A stretch of DNA of 64,000 bases from Saccharothrix longispora (GCF_030852425.1 NZ_NSDM01000010.1:1-64000); one strand, 5' to 3'. Shown: positions 1 through 9,416, counted from the stretch's first letter. The notes: a model not told the origin generated them from the letters alone. Program-made: numbers and translations.

Positions 1-3000
1 CCCGCGATCGGCGAGCCGACGGGGATGGTGGCCCGCGCGGTGTCCTCGGGCCGGACGTGGTGGCACAGGGTGAAGATCATGTTCTCGACGGGCGAGTACC
101 CGTTGACCAGCCGCAGGTCCGGCCGGTCGGCCAGCAGGCGACCGAGGTGGGCGACGGAGGCCGGTTCGCCGCCGGTCATCAGCTGCCGCAGGCCGCGCAG
201 GGCGTCGGGGTGCTCGTCGAGCAGGTGGTTGAGCAGGCTCGCGGAGAAGTGCGCCGTGGTCACACCGTGCCGGGTGAGCAGGTCGGCGATGGCGGCGGGG
301 TCGGTGACGTGCCCGTCCTGGAGGACGCACGTCGCACCGTGCAGCAACGGGCCGAACAGCTCCAGCGCGAAGGCGTCCCAGGAGACGGGGGAGCACTGCA
401 ACCACACGTCGTCGGCCGCGAAGTCGACGTAGTCCTGCCCGGTGAGGGTGCCCACCAGCGCCCGGTGGGTGGACAGCACGCCCTTCGGCTCGCCCGTGGA
501 GCCCGACGTGAACATGACGCACGCCAGGTCGTCCGGGTGCACCACGACGTCCGGTGCGGTGGCGGGGCGGGAGGCCGCGCCGGCCACGTCCAGGGTCGTC
601 ACGCCCGGCAGGCCGGAACCCGCCGAGGACACCAGGTGCCGCAGGCCCGCGCGGCGCGCCACCGCGGCGAGCCGGCCGGCCGGGAACCCCGGGTCCAGCA
701 CGGTGTACGCCGCGCCGGCCTTGAGCACCGCCAGCACGGCTGCGACCAGCGTCCGGTCGCGGTCCAGCAGCACGCCGACGACGTCACCGGGGGCCACCCC
801 GGCGTCGACCAGGTGGTGCGCCAGGCGGTTCGCCGCCGCGTCCAGCTCGGCGTAGGTGACGCCGTCGCCGCCCGAGACCAGGGCGACCGCGTCCGGGGTG
901 CGCCGGGCCCGCTCGGCGAACACGACGTGCGCCGGCCGGTCGTCGCCCCGCGCCGGGGCGCCGTTCCAGGTCGTCAGCAGGAGGGCGCGGTCCTCCGCGT
1001 CCAGCAGGTCCACGGCGGTGATCGGCGTGCCGGGGGCCGCGACCACGGCCGTGAGCAGGCGGGTGAGCGCCGCGGCGAAGCGCTCGGCGGTGGCGCGGTC
1101 GAACAGGTCGGTCGCGTACTTGAGCGTGCCGGTGAGGCCGTGGTCGCGGGTCTCGGTGAGGTCGAGGGTGAGGTCGAACTTCGCCACGTCCAGGTCCACG
1201 ACCCGGTGCTCCGCGTGCAGCCCGGCGAAGTCGGCCGCCGCCGGTGGCGTGTTCTGGAGGACCAGCATGACCTGGAACAGCGGGTGCCGCGACAGCGAGC
1301 GCGGCGGGTTCAGCTCCTCCACGACCTGCTCGAAGGGCACGTCCTGGTGGTCGTAGGCGGCGAGGTCGGCCTCGCGGACCCGGTCCAGCAGTTCGGCGAA
1401 CGTGGGGTCGCCGGAGGTGTCGGTGCGCAGCACGAGGGTGTTGACGAAGAACCCGACCAGCTCGTCGAGCGCCTCGTCCGGACGGCCCGCCACGGGCGTG
1501 CCGATCGCCAGGTCCGTGCCCGCGCCCAGCCGGGTGAGCAGGGTGGCCACGGCGGCGTGCAGCACCATGAACACGGTGCTGCCGGTCCGCCCGGCGAGGG
1601 CCTTCAGCGCGGCGTGCGGACCCGCGGCCAGCGCCAGCGGGACGGTGTCGCCGTGCGCGCCCCGGACGGTGCGGCGGGGTCGGTCGGCGGGCGGGGACGA
1701 CTCCTCCGGCAGGCCCGCGAGGGTGGTGCGCCAGAACCCGGCGTCGGGCGTGCCCACCGCCCGCTCCCACAGCGCGTGGTCCGCGTACCGCACCGGCAGC
1801 GCGGGCCAGTCGGGCGCGTCGCCGGCCAGGCGGGCCCGGTAGGCGGCGGCCAGGTCGCGCAGCAGCGGCGCGGTCGACCAGCCGTCGCCCGCGATGTGGT
1901 GCAGCACCAGCAGCAGCACGTGGTCGTCGTCGGCGAGGCGCAGCAGGTGGGCGCGCAGCGGCGGTTCGGCGGCGAGGTCGAACGGCTCCGCCGCCAGGAC
2001 CCGCACCAGCGCGTCCGGGTCGGCGCACGCGTGTTCGGCCCAGCTCGGCGCGGCGGTGTCGAGGACCCGCTGGACGGGGGAGCCGTCCACGGTCGGGAAC
2101 ACGGTGCGCAGCGGCTCGTGCCGCGCCACCACGTCGCCCACGGCGGCGCGCAGGGCGTCCGGGCGCAGGTCGCCGCGCAGCCGCACGGTCACCGGGATCG
2201 TGTACGTCGCACCGCCCTCGACCTGGTCGAGGAACCACAGCCGGGACTGGGCGAACGACAGCGGGAGGACGTCGGGCCGGGCGGTCGCGACCACCCGGGG
2301 GCGTGCCGCGGCGGCGGACGGCAGCGCCGTCGCCAGCGCCCTGGGTGTGCGGGCGGCGAACACGTCGGCGATGCGCAGCTCCACGCCGAGCGCGGCGCGG
2401 ACCCTGCTCACCAGGGTCGCGACCAGCAGCGAGTGCCCGCCCAGGTCGAGGAAGTCGTCCAGCGCGCCGACCTCGGGCAGGCCCAGCACGTCCGCGAACA
2501 GGCCGCACAGCACCTCCTCGTGGGCGGTGCGCGGCGCCTCCGAGGAGGTGGCGGCGGACGGCGCGGGGAGCGCGGCGCGGTCCAGCTTGCCGGTCGCGGT
2601 GCGGGGCAGCGCGTCGAGCAGGACGACGGCGGAGGGGACCAGGTGCTCCGGCAGCAGGTCGGCGACGTGGGCGCGCAGTTCCCGCGCGCCGGCGGAGCCG
2701 TCGGTCACCGCGTAGGCGACCAGGCGCTTGTCGCCGGGCCGGTCCTCGCGGACCACGACCGCGGCCTGCCGCACCGCCGGGTGACCGGTCAGCGCGGCCC
2801 GGACCTCGCCGGGCTCCACCCGGAAGCCCCGGATCTTGACCTGTTCGTCGGCACGGCCCAGGAACTCCACCGCGCCGTCCTCGCGCACCCTGCCCAGGTC
2901 GCCCGTGCGGTACATCCGCGCGCCGGGCGTCGAGGGGTCGGCCACGAAGCGCTGCGCGGTCGTCCCCGGCTGCTTGAGGTAGCCGTGCGCCAGGCCGACG

Positions 3001-4052
3001 CCGCTCATGTAGATCTCGCCGGTCGCGCCGTCCGCGACGGGGCGCAGGTCCGGGCCGAGGACGACGGCGGTCTTGCCGGCCAGCTGCCGGCCGACCGGCA
3101 CGGACGTGCGGCGCGCGTCGTCGCGGGTGACGTCGTGGCACAGGGTGAAGATCATGTTCTCGACGGGCGAGTAGCCGTTGACCAGCCGCAGGTCGGGGCG
3201 CAGGTCCAGCAGGGTGGCCACGTGCCGGGTCGACGCGGCCTCGCCGCCCGTCATCAGCACCCGCAGCCCCGCGAACGCGCCGGGGTGCTCGTCGAGCAGG
3301 AAGTTCAGCAGGCTGGCCGAGAAGTGCGCGGTCGTGACCCGGTGCTCGGCGACGAGGTCGGCGATCAGCGACGGGTCGGGCGCCTCGCCGTCCTGGAGCA
3401 CGCACGTCGCGCCGTGCAGCAGGGGGCCGAACAGCTCCAGGGCGAACGCGTCCCAGGAGACGGGGGAGCACTGGAGCCACACCTCGTCCGCCGTGAAGCG
3501 GGCGTAGCCCTGGCCGGTCAGGGTGCCGACGAGGGCCCGGTGCGGCGCCACGACGCCCTTGGGCTCACCGGTGGAGCCGGAGGTGAACATGACGCACGCG
3601 ACGTCCTCCGGCGAGGTGGTGACGGCCGGCGCGGTGGCGGGGCGCCCGGCGATCCCGGGCGCGGCCGGGTCCACGGCGGTGCGGCCGCCGGCGAGCGCGT
3701 CGTCCGCCGTGACGACCACCGCGACGTCGGCCCGGTCGCACACCGAGATCAGCCGGGCGGCGGGGAAGCGCGGGTCGAGGACCGTGTAGGCCGCGCCCGC
3801 CTTCAGCGCGGCGAGGACCGCGACGACCAGGTCCACCCCGCGCGGCAGGCGCACGCCGACGACGTCGCCCGGTCGCACCCCCAGGCCCACCAGGTGGTGC
3901 GCGAGCCGGTTGGCCCGGACGTCGAGCGCGCCGTAGGTCACCCGGACCTGCCCGCTCACCAGTGCCGTGGCGTCGGGGGCCCGCCCGGCCTGGCGGGCGA
4001 ACAGCTCGTGCACGGCCGGGAGGGCCGTGTCGATCGGGTGTGTCGTGGTCAC
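1..4052 (-). CDS. Non-ribosomal peptide synthetase, A-T-C-A..., 3' end beyond window
   Basis: Reads from a GTG at 4052 (GGGGAG ribosome site just upstream) off the left edge, so about 1350 residues are visible. Domain order: adenylation A1 (FTSGSTGEPKG near residue 153, WDAFALELFG near 199), carrier domain with LGGHSL near 540, condensation domain with HHIAGDG near 717, then A2 with FTSGSTGEPKG near 1180. No epimerase is visible. Beginning with A-T and no C domain, it looks like an initiation module. Aligned by eye to GrsA, the A1 and A2 pocket residues look the same (D-A-L-S-M-G-G-I-F), so both probably load one substrate; I do not assign it. MbtH lies immediately upstream. NRPS confidence is high; product unknown. 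Confidence 0.93.
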   Translation of the reverse strand, partial: MTTTHPIDTALPAVHELFARQAGRAPDATALVSGQVRVTYGALDVRANRLAHHLVGLGVRPGDVVGVRLPRGVDLVVAVLAALKAGAAYTVLDPRFPAARLISVCDRADVAVVVTADDALAGGRTAVDPAAPGIAGRPATAPAVTTSPEDVACVMFTSGSTGEPKGVVAPHRALVGTLTGQGYARFTADEVWLQCSPVSWDAFALELFGPLLHGATCVLQDGEAPDPSLIADLVAEHRVTTAHFSASLLNFLLDEHPGAFAGLRVLMTGGEAASTRHVATLLDLRPDLRLVNGYSPVENMIFTLCHDVTRDDARRTSVPVGRQLAGKTAVVLGPDLRPVADGATGEIYMSGVGLAHGYLKQPGTTAQRFVADPSTPGARMYRTGDLGRVREDGAVEFLGRADEQVKIRGFRVEPGEVRAALTGHPAVRQAAVVVREDRPGDKRLVAYAVTDGSAGARELRAHVADLLPEHLVPSAVVLLDALPRTATGKLDRAALPAPSAATSSEAPRTAHEEVLCGLFADVLGLPEVGALDDFLDLGGHSLLVATLVSRVRAALGVELRIADVFAARTPRALATALPSAAAARPRVVATARPDVLPLSFAQSRLWFLDQVEGGATYTIPVTVRLRGDLRPDALRAAVGDVVARHEPLRTVFPTVDGSPVQRVLDTAAPSWAEHACADPDALVRVLAAEPFDLAAEPPLRAHLLRLADDDHVLLLVLHHIAGDGWSTAPLLRDLAAAYRARLAGDAPDWPALPVRYADHALWERAVGTPDAGFWRTTLAGLPEESSPPADRPRRTVRGAHGDTVPLALAAGPHAALKALAGRTGSTVFMVLHAAVATLLTRLGAGTDLAIGTPVAGRPDEALDELVGFFVNTLVLRTDTSGDPTFAELLDRVREADLAAYDHQDVPFEQVVEELNPPRSLSRHPLFQVMLVLQNTPPAAADFAGLHAEHRVVDLDVAKFDLTLDLTETRDHGLTGTLKYATDLFDRATAERFAAALTRLLTAVVAAPGTPITAVDLLDAEDRALLLTTWNGAPARGDDRPAHVVFAERARRTPDAVALVSGGDGVTYAELDAAANRLAHHLVDAGVAPGDVVGVLLDRDRTLVAAVLAVLKAGAAYTVLDPGFPAGRLAAVARRAGLRHLVSSAGSGLPGVTTLDVAGAASRPATAPDVVVHPDDLACVMFTSGSTGEPKGVLSTHRALVGTLTGQDYVDFAADDVWLQCSPVSWDAFALELFGPLLHGATCVLQDGHVTDPAAIADLLTRHGVTTAHFSASLLNHLLDEHPDALRGLRQLMTGGEPASVAHLGRLLADRPDLRLVNGYSPVENMIFTLCHHVRPEDTARATIPVGSPIA

Positions 4053-4095
4053 CGCTAACCAGCTCCCCAGTCGTCCGTCGTCGCGTGTCGTCGGT

Positions 4096-4302
4096 TCAGC
4101 CGCGCAGGGCGGCGAGGCTCGCCGGGCGCAGGTCGGTCCAGGTGGCCTCGACGTGCTCCAGGCAGTCGGCGCGGCCGGCGGGCCCGTGGGTGACCTCCCA
4201 GCCGGCGGGGACGGCGATGTCGCCGGGCCACAGGGAGTGCTGGCCCTCGTCGTTCACGAGGACGAGGAACTCGCCGTCCTGGTTGTCGAAGGGGTTCGTC
4301 AT
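4096..4302 (-). CDS. MbtH-family NRPS partner protein
   Basis: A 68-residue protein with the MbtH signature: N-terminal NPFDNQDGEF, central GQHSLWP, then VPAGWEV and WTDLRP near the C-terminus. MbtH proteins bind adenylation domains and are needed for their folding or activity. The ATG at 4302 is preferred over an upstream start because AAGGAG lies 8 bases before it. It is 43 bases upstream of the NRPS start on the same strand, so the two are almost certainly co-transcribed and the protein likely serves that NRPS. Confidence 0.95.
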   Translation of the reverse strand: MTNPFDNQDGEFLVLVNDEGQHSLWPGDIAVPAGWEVTHGPAGRADCLEHVEATWTDLRPASLAALRG

Positions 4303-4440
4303 CGTGGGCTCCTTCTCGTTGCGGGACAACGGGTTCGTGTACCGGGAACGCTAGGGGCGGCGGGGCCGCGGTTCCGGCAGTGCGGGAGGCAGTTGGGCGG
4401 CAGATCCGCCCCGGGGAGCCGCCCGCTCCCGGGAACGGCG

Positions 4441-4495
4441 ACGGGGCCGGGTCGGTACACGACCGGGAAGACCCGTCGTGCCGACCCGGCCCCGT
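4441..4495 (-). terminator. Strong hairpin terminator after the amidase gene
   Basis: A long GC-rich inverted repeat: the arm beginning ACGGGGCCGGGTCGG pairs with CCGACCCGGCCCCGT, extended inward by ACGAC/GTCGT. It begins 15 bases past the amidase stop and lies upstream of mbtH. It probably ends the mutase-to-amidase transcript, so MbtH-NRPS would need its own promoter between 4303 and 4440. Confidence 0.75.
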
Positions 4496-4509
4496 CCGGG
4501 ACCGGCCTG

Positions 4510-5916
4510 TCACGCCCCTGGGAAGCGGGGAGCCCTGCGGTCCCCGCACACCTCCTCCACCGTCGCGGCGAGGCCCAGGGCGACGAACGTGTCGCGGGGA
4601 CCGAACACCGACACCCCGAACGGCAGGTCGCCCAGGAACCCCGCCGGCACCGTCACGTTCGGCACGCCGGCCATCGCCGGGATCGTGGAGGTGTTGCGGG
4701 TCGGCGGGTCGCCGTCGTCGGAGAGCCGCCACGCCGGTTCGCTCGTCGGCGCGACGATCCCCGCCAGCGAGTGCTCCGCCAGCACCGCGGCGATGGCGTC
4801 CTGCGCCCACCACCGCGCCCGGGCGCGGTTCGCCGCCGCGCCCGCGATCTGCTCGTCGGTGACCCCGGCGGCCTGCTCCAGCAGCTCCTGGCCGAACAGC
4901 TCCAGCTCGACGGGGTCGTCCCGGTTGCCCGCGAGCACGTCGGCGAGCGAGGTCACCGGTCCGCCGCGCGCCGCCAGGTACCCGTCGAGGCCGACCCGGA
5001 ACTCCGCCATCAGCGCCTCCATCCCGGCGATCAGCGGCGGGGCCTCCCAGGGCAGTTCGACCGGCACCACGACGGCCCCGGCGGCCCGCAGCAGCCCGGC
5101 GACGCGCTCCACCTCGGCGAGCACGGTCCCGGGCATCCGCCGCCCGTGCCACAGGCCGAGCCGCAGCCCCCGCGCCGGCGCGGGGCGCACCGCGGGTCCG
5201 CCGGCCAGCGCCGCGAGGCACGCCGCCGCGTCGGCGACGCTCGGCGCCAGCACGCCCACCGCGTCCTGCACGCGCGACACGGGCACGATCCCGCGTCCCG
5301 GCAGCAGGCCCAGGGCGGGCTTCACGCCCACCACCCCGTTCAGCGCGGCGGGCACGACGACCGAACCGTCGGTCTCCGTGCCCAGCGCCAACGGCGCCAT
5401 GCCCGCCGCCACCGCCACCGCGGACCCGGACGACGACCCGCCCGGGCTGTGGTCGAGCACGTGCGGGTTGCGGGTCTGACCGCCGACCGCCGACCAGCCC
5501 TCGACCGCGCCGGTGGAGCGGAAGTTGCCCCACTCCGACATGTTCGCCTTGCCCAGCACCACCGCGCCGGTCCGCCGCAACCGGACCACCACGTCCGCGT
5601 CGTCCCGGGGTGGCGTGCCGGCCAGCAGGCGCGACCCGGCGGTGGTCGCCAAGCCCGCCGTGCCGATGTTGTCCTTCAGCAGCACGGGGACGCCCTCCAG
5701 CGGGCGGGCCAGCCCGGCGGCGATCCTCCGGTCGCTCTCACGCGCCTGCTCACGCGCCGTCGGGTCGAGCGCCAGGACCGCCCGCACCAGCGGGTCGACC
5801 TCCTCGATCCGGCGCAGGCACGCCGACAGCAGGTCGGCCGCGGTCAGCAGACCCCCGGTCAGGCGCGAGCGCAGGTCGGTCAACGACGGCCACTCCGCCG
5901 CGGTCGTCTCAGTCAA
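4510..5916 (-). CDS. Amidase-signature family hydrolase
   Basis: 468 residues, the normal size for the amidase-signature family, which hydrolyses or transfers amides with a Ser-cisSer-Lys triad. Visible residues are Lys81 in VPVLLKDN, the cis-Ser stretch GGSSSGS (about 161-165) and the nucleophile Ser185 in GSVVVPA. The start is TTG and overlaps the MFS stop by 8 bp, indicating translational coupling. As the last gene of the mutase operon it could deprotect or trim an amide in precursor or product; that role is inferred from position only. Confidence 0.9.
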   Translation of the reverse strand: MTETTAAEWPSLTDLRSRLTGGLLTAADLLSACLRRIEEVDPLVRAVLALDPTAREQARESDRRIAAGLARPLEGVPVLLKDNIGTAGLATTAGSRLLAGTPPRDDADVVVRLRRTGAVVLGKANMSEWGNFRSTGAVEGWSAVGGQTRNPHVLDHSPGGSSSGSAVAVAAGMAPLALGTETDGSVVVPAALNGVVGVKPALGLLPGRGIVPVSRVQDAVGVLAPSVADAAACLAALAGGPAVRPAPARGLRLGLWHGRRMPGTVLAEVERVAGLLRAAGAVVVPVELPWEAPPLIAGMEALMAEFRVGLDGYLAARGGPVTSLADVLAGNRDDPVELELFGQELLEQAAGVTDEQIAGAAANRARARWWAQDAIAAVLAEHSLAGIVAPTSEPAWRLSDDGDPPTRNTSTIPAMAGVPNVTVPAGFLGDLPFGVSVFGPRDTFVALGLAATVEEVCGDRRAPRFPGA

Positions 5917-7135
5917 GGCGGGCTCCCCTCAGGGCAGGTGAGGACGCGTACACGCACACCGCCGCGACGGCCGAGAGGCCGTGCAGCACCATCGTGGTGG
6001 TCAGGCCGAGCGCGTCGACGGAGATCCCGATGACGGCGTTGCCCAGCAGGGGCGCGCCGAACACCACCAACGACATGATCGACATGACCCGGCCGCGCAC
6101 CGGGGCGGGTGTGCGGCGTTGGACCAGGGACACCAGGACCACCCCGCACAGCGCGCCGGCCAGGCCGAGCACGCCGTAGCCGGCGAGGAGCGCGGGCAGT
6201 GCGCCCAGCACGCCCAGCGAGGACAGCACCACCGCCTGCGCGCACGCGCCCAGCACGAGCACGGGACCCGCGCGGCGACCCACCGGGCGCACCAGGGTGA
6301 GGACGAACGCCAGCGCCGCGCCCAGCGTGAACGCGGTGAGCAGGAGACCGGCCCCCACGTCGCCCGCGCCGGTGGAGTGGGCCAGCAGCACGAGCCCGAT
6401 GTTCACCGGGCCCGCCGCGGACAGCTCCAACAACCCCACCACCAGGACGAGGCCGCGCAGCGCGCGGTCCCCGGCGACGTGCCGCAGCCCTCCCGCGATC
6501 CCCTCGCGCACCGACACGCGGTCGCGCGGGACCGGGACGGGCCCGGGGACCTCCGGCCGACTGCGCGCGACGGCCGCCGCCGACACCAGGAAACTCGCGG
6601 CGTTGGCCACCGCCACCGCCACCACCCCGCCCAGGCCCAGCAGCGCCGCACCGACCGGACCACCCGCGGCCTGACCGGCGCGCAGCCCGATCAGGTACAG
6701 CGCGTTGCCGCGCACCAGGTGCTCCTCCGGCAGCAGCAACGGCCGCAGCGCGCCCGACGCGGGCACGAAGAACGCGCCCAGCACCGTCATCGCCGCGGCC
6801 ACCGCCGCCAGCACGCCCGCCGTCGGCTCGACCGCCAGCACGACGCCCGCCGCGACGACCATCACCGCGCAGCGCAGCAGGTCCGTCCACACCATCACCC
6901 GCACCGGCCCGTACCGGTCGGCCGCGACCCCGCCGCCGAGCAGCGCGATCACCCGCGGCACGCCGGCCAGCGCCAGCAGGAGGCCGGCGGTGGTCGCGCT
7001 GGCCACGCCGACGAGCGTGGTGGTGAGGGCGAGCATCCACGCGGCGTCGCCCAGCGAGGACAGACCGGTGGCGGACACGAACGCCAGGTAGGACGTCGAC
7101 AGCGGACCGCGCCGGAGCCGGGCGGGGGCGGTCAC
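5909..7135 (-). CDS. MFS transporter, probable product exporter
   Basis: About 408 residues in the MFS fold: alternating hydrophobic helices throughout, with the cytoplasmic loop GGGVAADRYGPVR between helices 2 and 3 and a repeat-like segment RRTPAPVRGRV in the second half. The GTG start at 7135 overlaps the preceding stop in a GTGA junction, so longer in-frame extensions are spurious. Position between the FMN enzyme and the amidase suggests export or self-protection for the cluster product. Substrate cannot be read from sequence. Confidence 0.9.
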   Translation of the reverse strand: MTAPARLRRGPLSTSYLAFVSATGLSSLGDAAWMLALTTTLVGVASATTAGLLLALAGVPRVIALLGGGVAADRYGPVRVMVWTDLLRCAVMVVAAGVVLAVEPTAGVLAAVAAAMTVLGAFFVPASGALRPLLLPEEHLVRGNALYLIGLRAGQAAGGPVGAALLGLGGVVAVAVANAASFLVSAAAVARSRPEVPGPVPVPRDRVSVREGIAGGLRHVAGDRALRGLVLVVGLLELSAAGPVNIGLVLLAHSTGAGDVGAGLLLTAFTLGAALAFVLTLVRPVGRRAGPVLVLGACAQAVVLSSLGVLGALPALLAGYGVLGLAGALCGVVLVSLVQRRTPAPVRGRVMSIMSLVVFGAPLLGNAVIGISVDALGLTTTMVLHGLSAVAAVCVYASSPALRGARLD

Positions 7136-8412
7136 CGCGCCACCGCCCCGACGGGGGTGCGCGCGGGGACGGCCCAGCCGGTGGGCGACCACAGGTCGTC
7201 GGGGGACAGGGCCGCCGCGTGGTACTTGCCCAGGGCACCGGCGATGAGCCGCAGCTCCAGCGCCAGGCACTCCACCAGCCGGGTCAGCCCGGCCACCGGG
7301 TCCTCGTCCACGGCGATCAGCGCCGCCCGCCCCAACCCGGTCGCGCGGGCGCCGGCCGCGAGGCACTTCGCCGCGCGCAGGCCCTCCCACACGCGACCGG
7401 ACACCAGCAGGCAGCCGGTGGGGCCGCCGATGCGGCGAAGGCACTCGGCGAGCGGCAGGCCGACGCCCGACAGGAACGACGTGGGCGCCCAGCCGCTGCC
7501 GCCCTCCGCGCCGTCCACGGTCACCGCGTCCGCGCCCGCCTCCCACGCCACCGCGGCCGCGAGCGCGACGTCCCGGCCCGGGGGCAGCTTCACCCACACG
7601 CGGGCGCGCGGGAAGTTGTTGCGCATCAAGCGGATCTGCTGGCGCAGGATCTCCTCGGTGAACGTGCCGGGGCTCGCGCAGCGCAGCACCCGCCCGGTCC
7701 CCGCGCCGAACACGGGTTCCAGGGCGAACTGCTCGGACAACCGGTCGGCGTCCGCCGCGCCCACCACGGTCAGGCCGCCCAGGCCGGGTTTCGCGCCCTG
7801 GCCCACCTTCAGCTCGAACCCGAGCCGCCCCGACTCCAGCAGGGGCAGCGCCGACGGGTCGCTGTAGACGAGGTTCCACACCTCGGCGTCGGCGTCCTCC
7901 GTGCTCTGCTGCACGACCACGCCGCCCAGCCCGTCGGGCACGGCCTCCGCGTACGCCTCGATGCGCCCCAGCAGCGACTTCCCACCACCGCCGGAGAGCC
8001 GGCCGTAGCCGTTGACGGGGACGACGTTCTCGCCCACCACCATCGGCACGCCCAGCGCGCCGGCCTGCGCGCTCGCCGCCCGGCCCAGGTCGGCGCTGGC
8101 CACCTGGGTGGACCCGAACGCCGACAGGTACAGCGGCAGCGGCGACGCGAAGCCGCCGACCTCCGCGCCCAGGTCCACGTCGCCGTGCAGCGGCTCGCGG
8201 GCCAGGTCGATCAGCTTCTCCAGGCGTTCCGGCACGAACACCGGCGGCACGAGCCGCGCCGCGTCCAGCTCGTCGCCCGGGGGCCCGGCCTCGGGCGCGC
8301 CGAACAGCACCCGTCCGTAGTCCTCCAGCGCCGGGAACGCCGCGCCCGTGCCGCGCCGGGCCCGCTCGCGCACCGCCGCCTCCGGGAACGACCCCGCGCT
8401 CAGCCCGCTCAC
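7132..8412 (-). CDS. Stand-alone FMN glutamate-synthase-like (GltS domain) enzyme
   Basis: 426 residues resembling the FMN-binding TIM-barrel half of glutamate synthase. Typical pieces are QVASADLGRAAS and GYGRLSGGGGKSLLGR, GFELKVGQGAKPGLGG, then WVKLPPGRDVALAAA, DGAEGGSG and TGLGRAALIA. The glutaminase domain and the large-subunit C-terminal beta-helix are absent, so it is not a housekeeping GOGAT. The GTG at 8412 overlaps the upstream stop (GTGA). In this operon it may act as a redox or amino-transfer step on a glutamate- or methylaspartate-derived precursor; the reaction is unknown. Confidence 0.82.
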   Translation of the reverse strand: MSGLSAGSFPEAAVRERARRGTGAAFPALEDYGRVLFGAPEAGPPGDELDAARLVPPVFVPERLEKLIDLAREPLHGDVDLGAEVGGFASPLPLYLSAFGSTQVASADLGRAASAQAGALGVPMVVGENVVPVNGYGRLSGGGGKSLLGRIEAYAEAVPDGLGGVVVQQSTEDADAEVWNLVYSDPSALPLLESGRLGFELKVGQGAKPGLGGLTVVGAADADRLSEQFALEPVFGAGTGRVLRCASPGTFTEEILRQQIRLMRNNFPRARVWVKLPPGRDVALAAAVAWEAGADAVTVDGAEGGSGWAPTSFLSGVGLPLAECLRRIGGPTGCLLVSGRVWEGLRAAKCLAAGARATGLGRAALIAVDEDPVAGLTRLVECLALELRLIAGALGKYHAAALSPDDLWSPTGWAVPARTPVGAVAR

Positions 8413-9416
8413 GGCGACACCACCCCGGGCAGCTTGGGGTAGGCGCTGGCCTGCCACACCGAGTCCAGGCCCGCGATGTACCGGACCAGCCGCTCCAGGC
8501 CGATGCCGAAGCCCGCGCTGCCCGGGATGCCCTCGCGCACCATCTTCAGGTACCAGCCGTACTTGGCGGGGTTCTCGCCGGTCTCCCGCATCCGGGCGAT
8601 GATCGTGCCGTACTCGTGCTCCCGCTCGCTGCCGCTGCACAGCTCGCCGTACCCCTCGGGGGCCAGCAGGTCGAAGTTCAGCAGCCGCCCCGGCCGGGCC
8701 GGGTTCTCCTTGTCGTAGAAGCCGCGCGAGCCCTTCGGGTAGTCGGTGAGGAAGAACGGCCTGCTGGACTTCGCCGACAGCACCGCCTCGCCCGCCCAGT
8801 CGATCTCGGCGTCGGGGTTCTGGTCGTGCCCGAGCGCGTGCAGGTCGGTGACGGCCGAGATGTGCGTGCGCCGCTCGAACGGCTCGTCGGACAGCAGGTC
8901 GGCGAACGCGTCGGGGTCGCGGCCGAGGACCTCCAGCTCCCCGGCCGACCGCTCGACGACGCGCCGCACGACGTGCGTGACCAGCCCCTCGGCCACCGCC
9001 ATCGCGTCGTCGCGGGACGCGCCCGCGACCTCCACGTCGATCTGGTGGAACTCGGCGAGGTGGCGGCTGGTCGAACTGGTCTCCAGCGGTTCGAGCCGCA
9101 CGTTCGGCGCGATGCAGAAGATCCGGTCGAACGCGGTCAGCGACGCCTGCTTGTAGAGGATCGCGCTGGTCATCAGCTTGTACCGGTGGCCGTAGAAGTC
9201 GACGTCGACCTGCTTGGCGCCGCGCGCGCCCGGGTCGGTGACGGGACCGATGATCGGCGGCAGCATCTCGGTGAAGCCCGCCGAGCCCAGGTGTTCCCGG
9301 GCCGCGTCCAACACGGTGTGCTGGAGCCGCAGGACCGCGCGGGTCGTGGGTGACGACAGGTGCTCGCGGGGGCTCGCCGGCAACGGGGTCGCCGCGTCGG
9401 CGCTGATGGGGTCCAT
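8409..9416 (-). CDS. Class II AsnRS-like catalytic core without anticodon-binding domain
   Basis: 335 residues that align with the class II catalytic core of asparaginyl/aspartyl-tRNA synthetases. Recognisable segments are ILYKQASL, FDRIFCIAPNVRLEP (motif 2 region), HLAEFHQIDVE and the motif 3-like GFGIGLERLVRYI. The N-terminal OB-fold anticodon domain of real AsnRS (about 430+ residues) is missing. Archaeal AsnRS-related asparagine synthetase has this same truncated layout, so ATP-dependent amidation of an Asp-like acid is a reasonable idea, given that mutase genes precede it. ATG at 9416 is preceded by GGAG. Confidence 0.85.
   Translation of the reverse strand: MDPISADAATPLPASPREHLSSPTTRAVLRLQHTVLDAAREHLGSAGFTEMLPPIIGPVTDPGARGAKQVDVDFYGHRYKLMTSAILYKQASLTAFDRIFCIAPNVRLEPLETSSTSRHLAEFHQIDVEVAGASRDDAMAVAEGLVTHVVRRVVERSAGELEVLGRDPDAFADLLSDEPFERRTHISAVTDLHALGHDQNPDAEIDWAGEAVLSAKSSRPFFLTDYPKGSRGFYDKENPARPGRLLNFDLLAPEGYGELCSGSEREHEYGTIIARMRETGENPAKYGWYLKMVREGIPGSAGFGIGLERLVRYIAGLDSVWQASAYPKLPGVVSP

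Noticed and set aside
784-3480. Long second open frame on the minus strand
   Set aside because: Out of frame with the NRPS A, T and C motifs; Arg/Pro-rich composition.
57-4058. Four-kilobase open frame on the plus strand
   Set aside because: Antisense to the NRPS; Gly/Arg/Val/Gln-rich with no domain motif. Typical antisense frame of GC-rich coding DNA.
4380-4402. Shared GGAGGCAGTT-GGGCG sequence with 11270-11288 as a regulator site
   Set aside because: The second copy is inside the regulator coding region; the match is short and may be chance.
8409-9416. Housekeeping asparaginyl-tRNA synthetase
   Set aside because: No anticodon-binding domain and embedded in a mutase operon.
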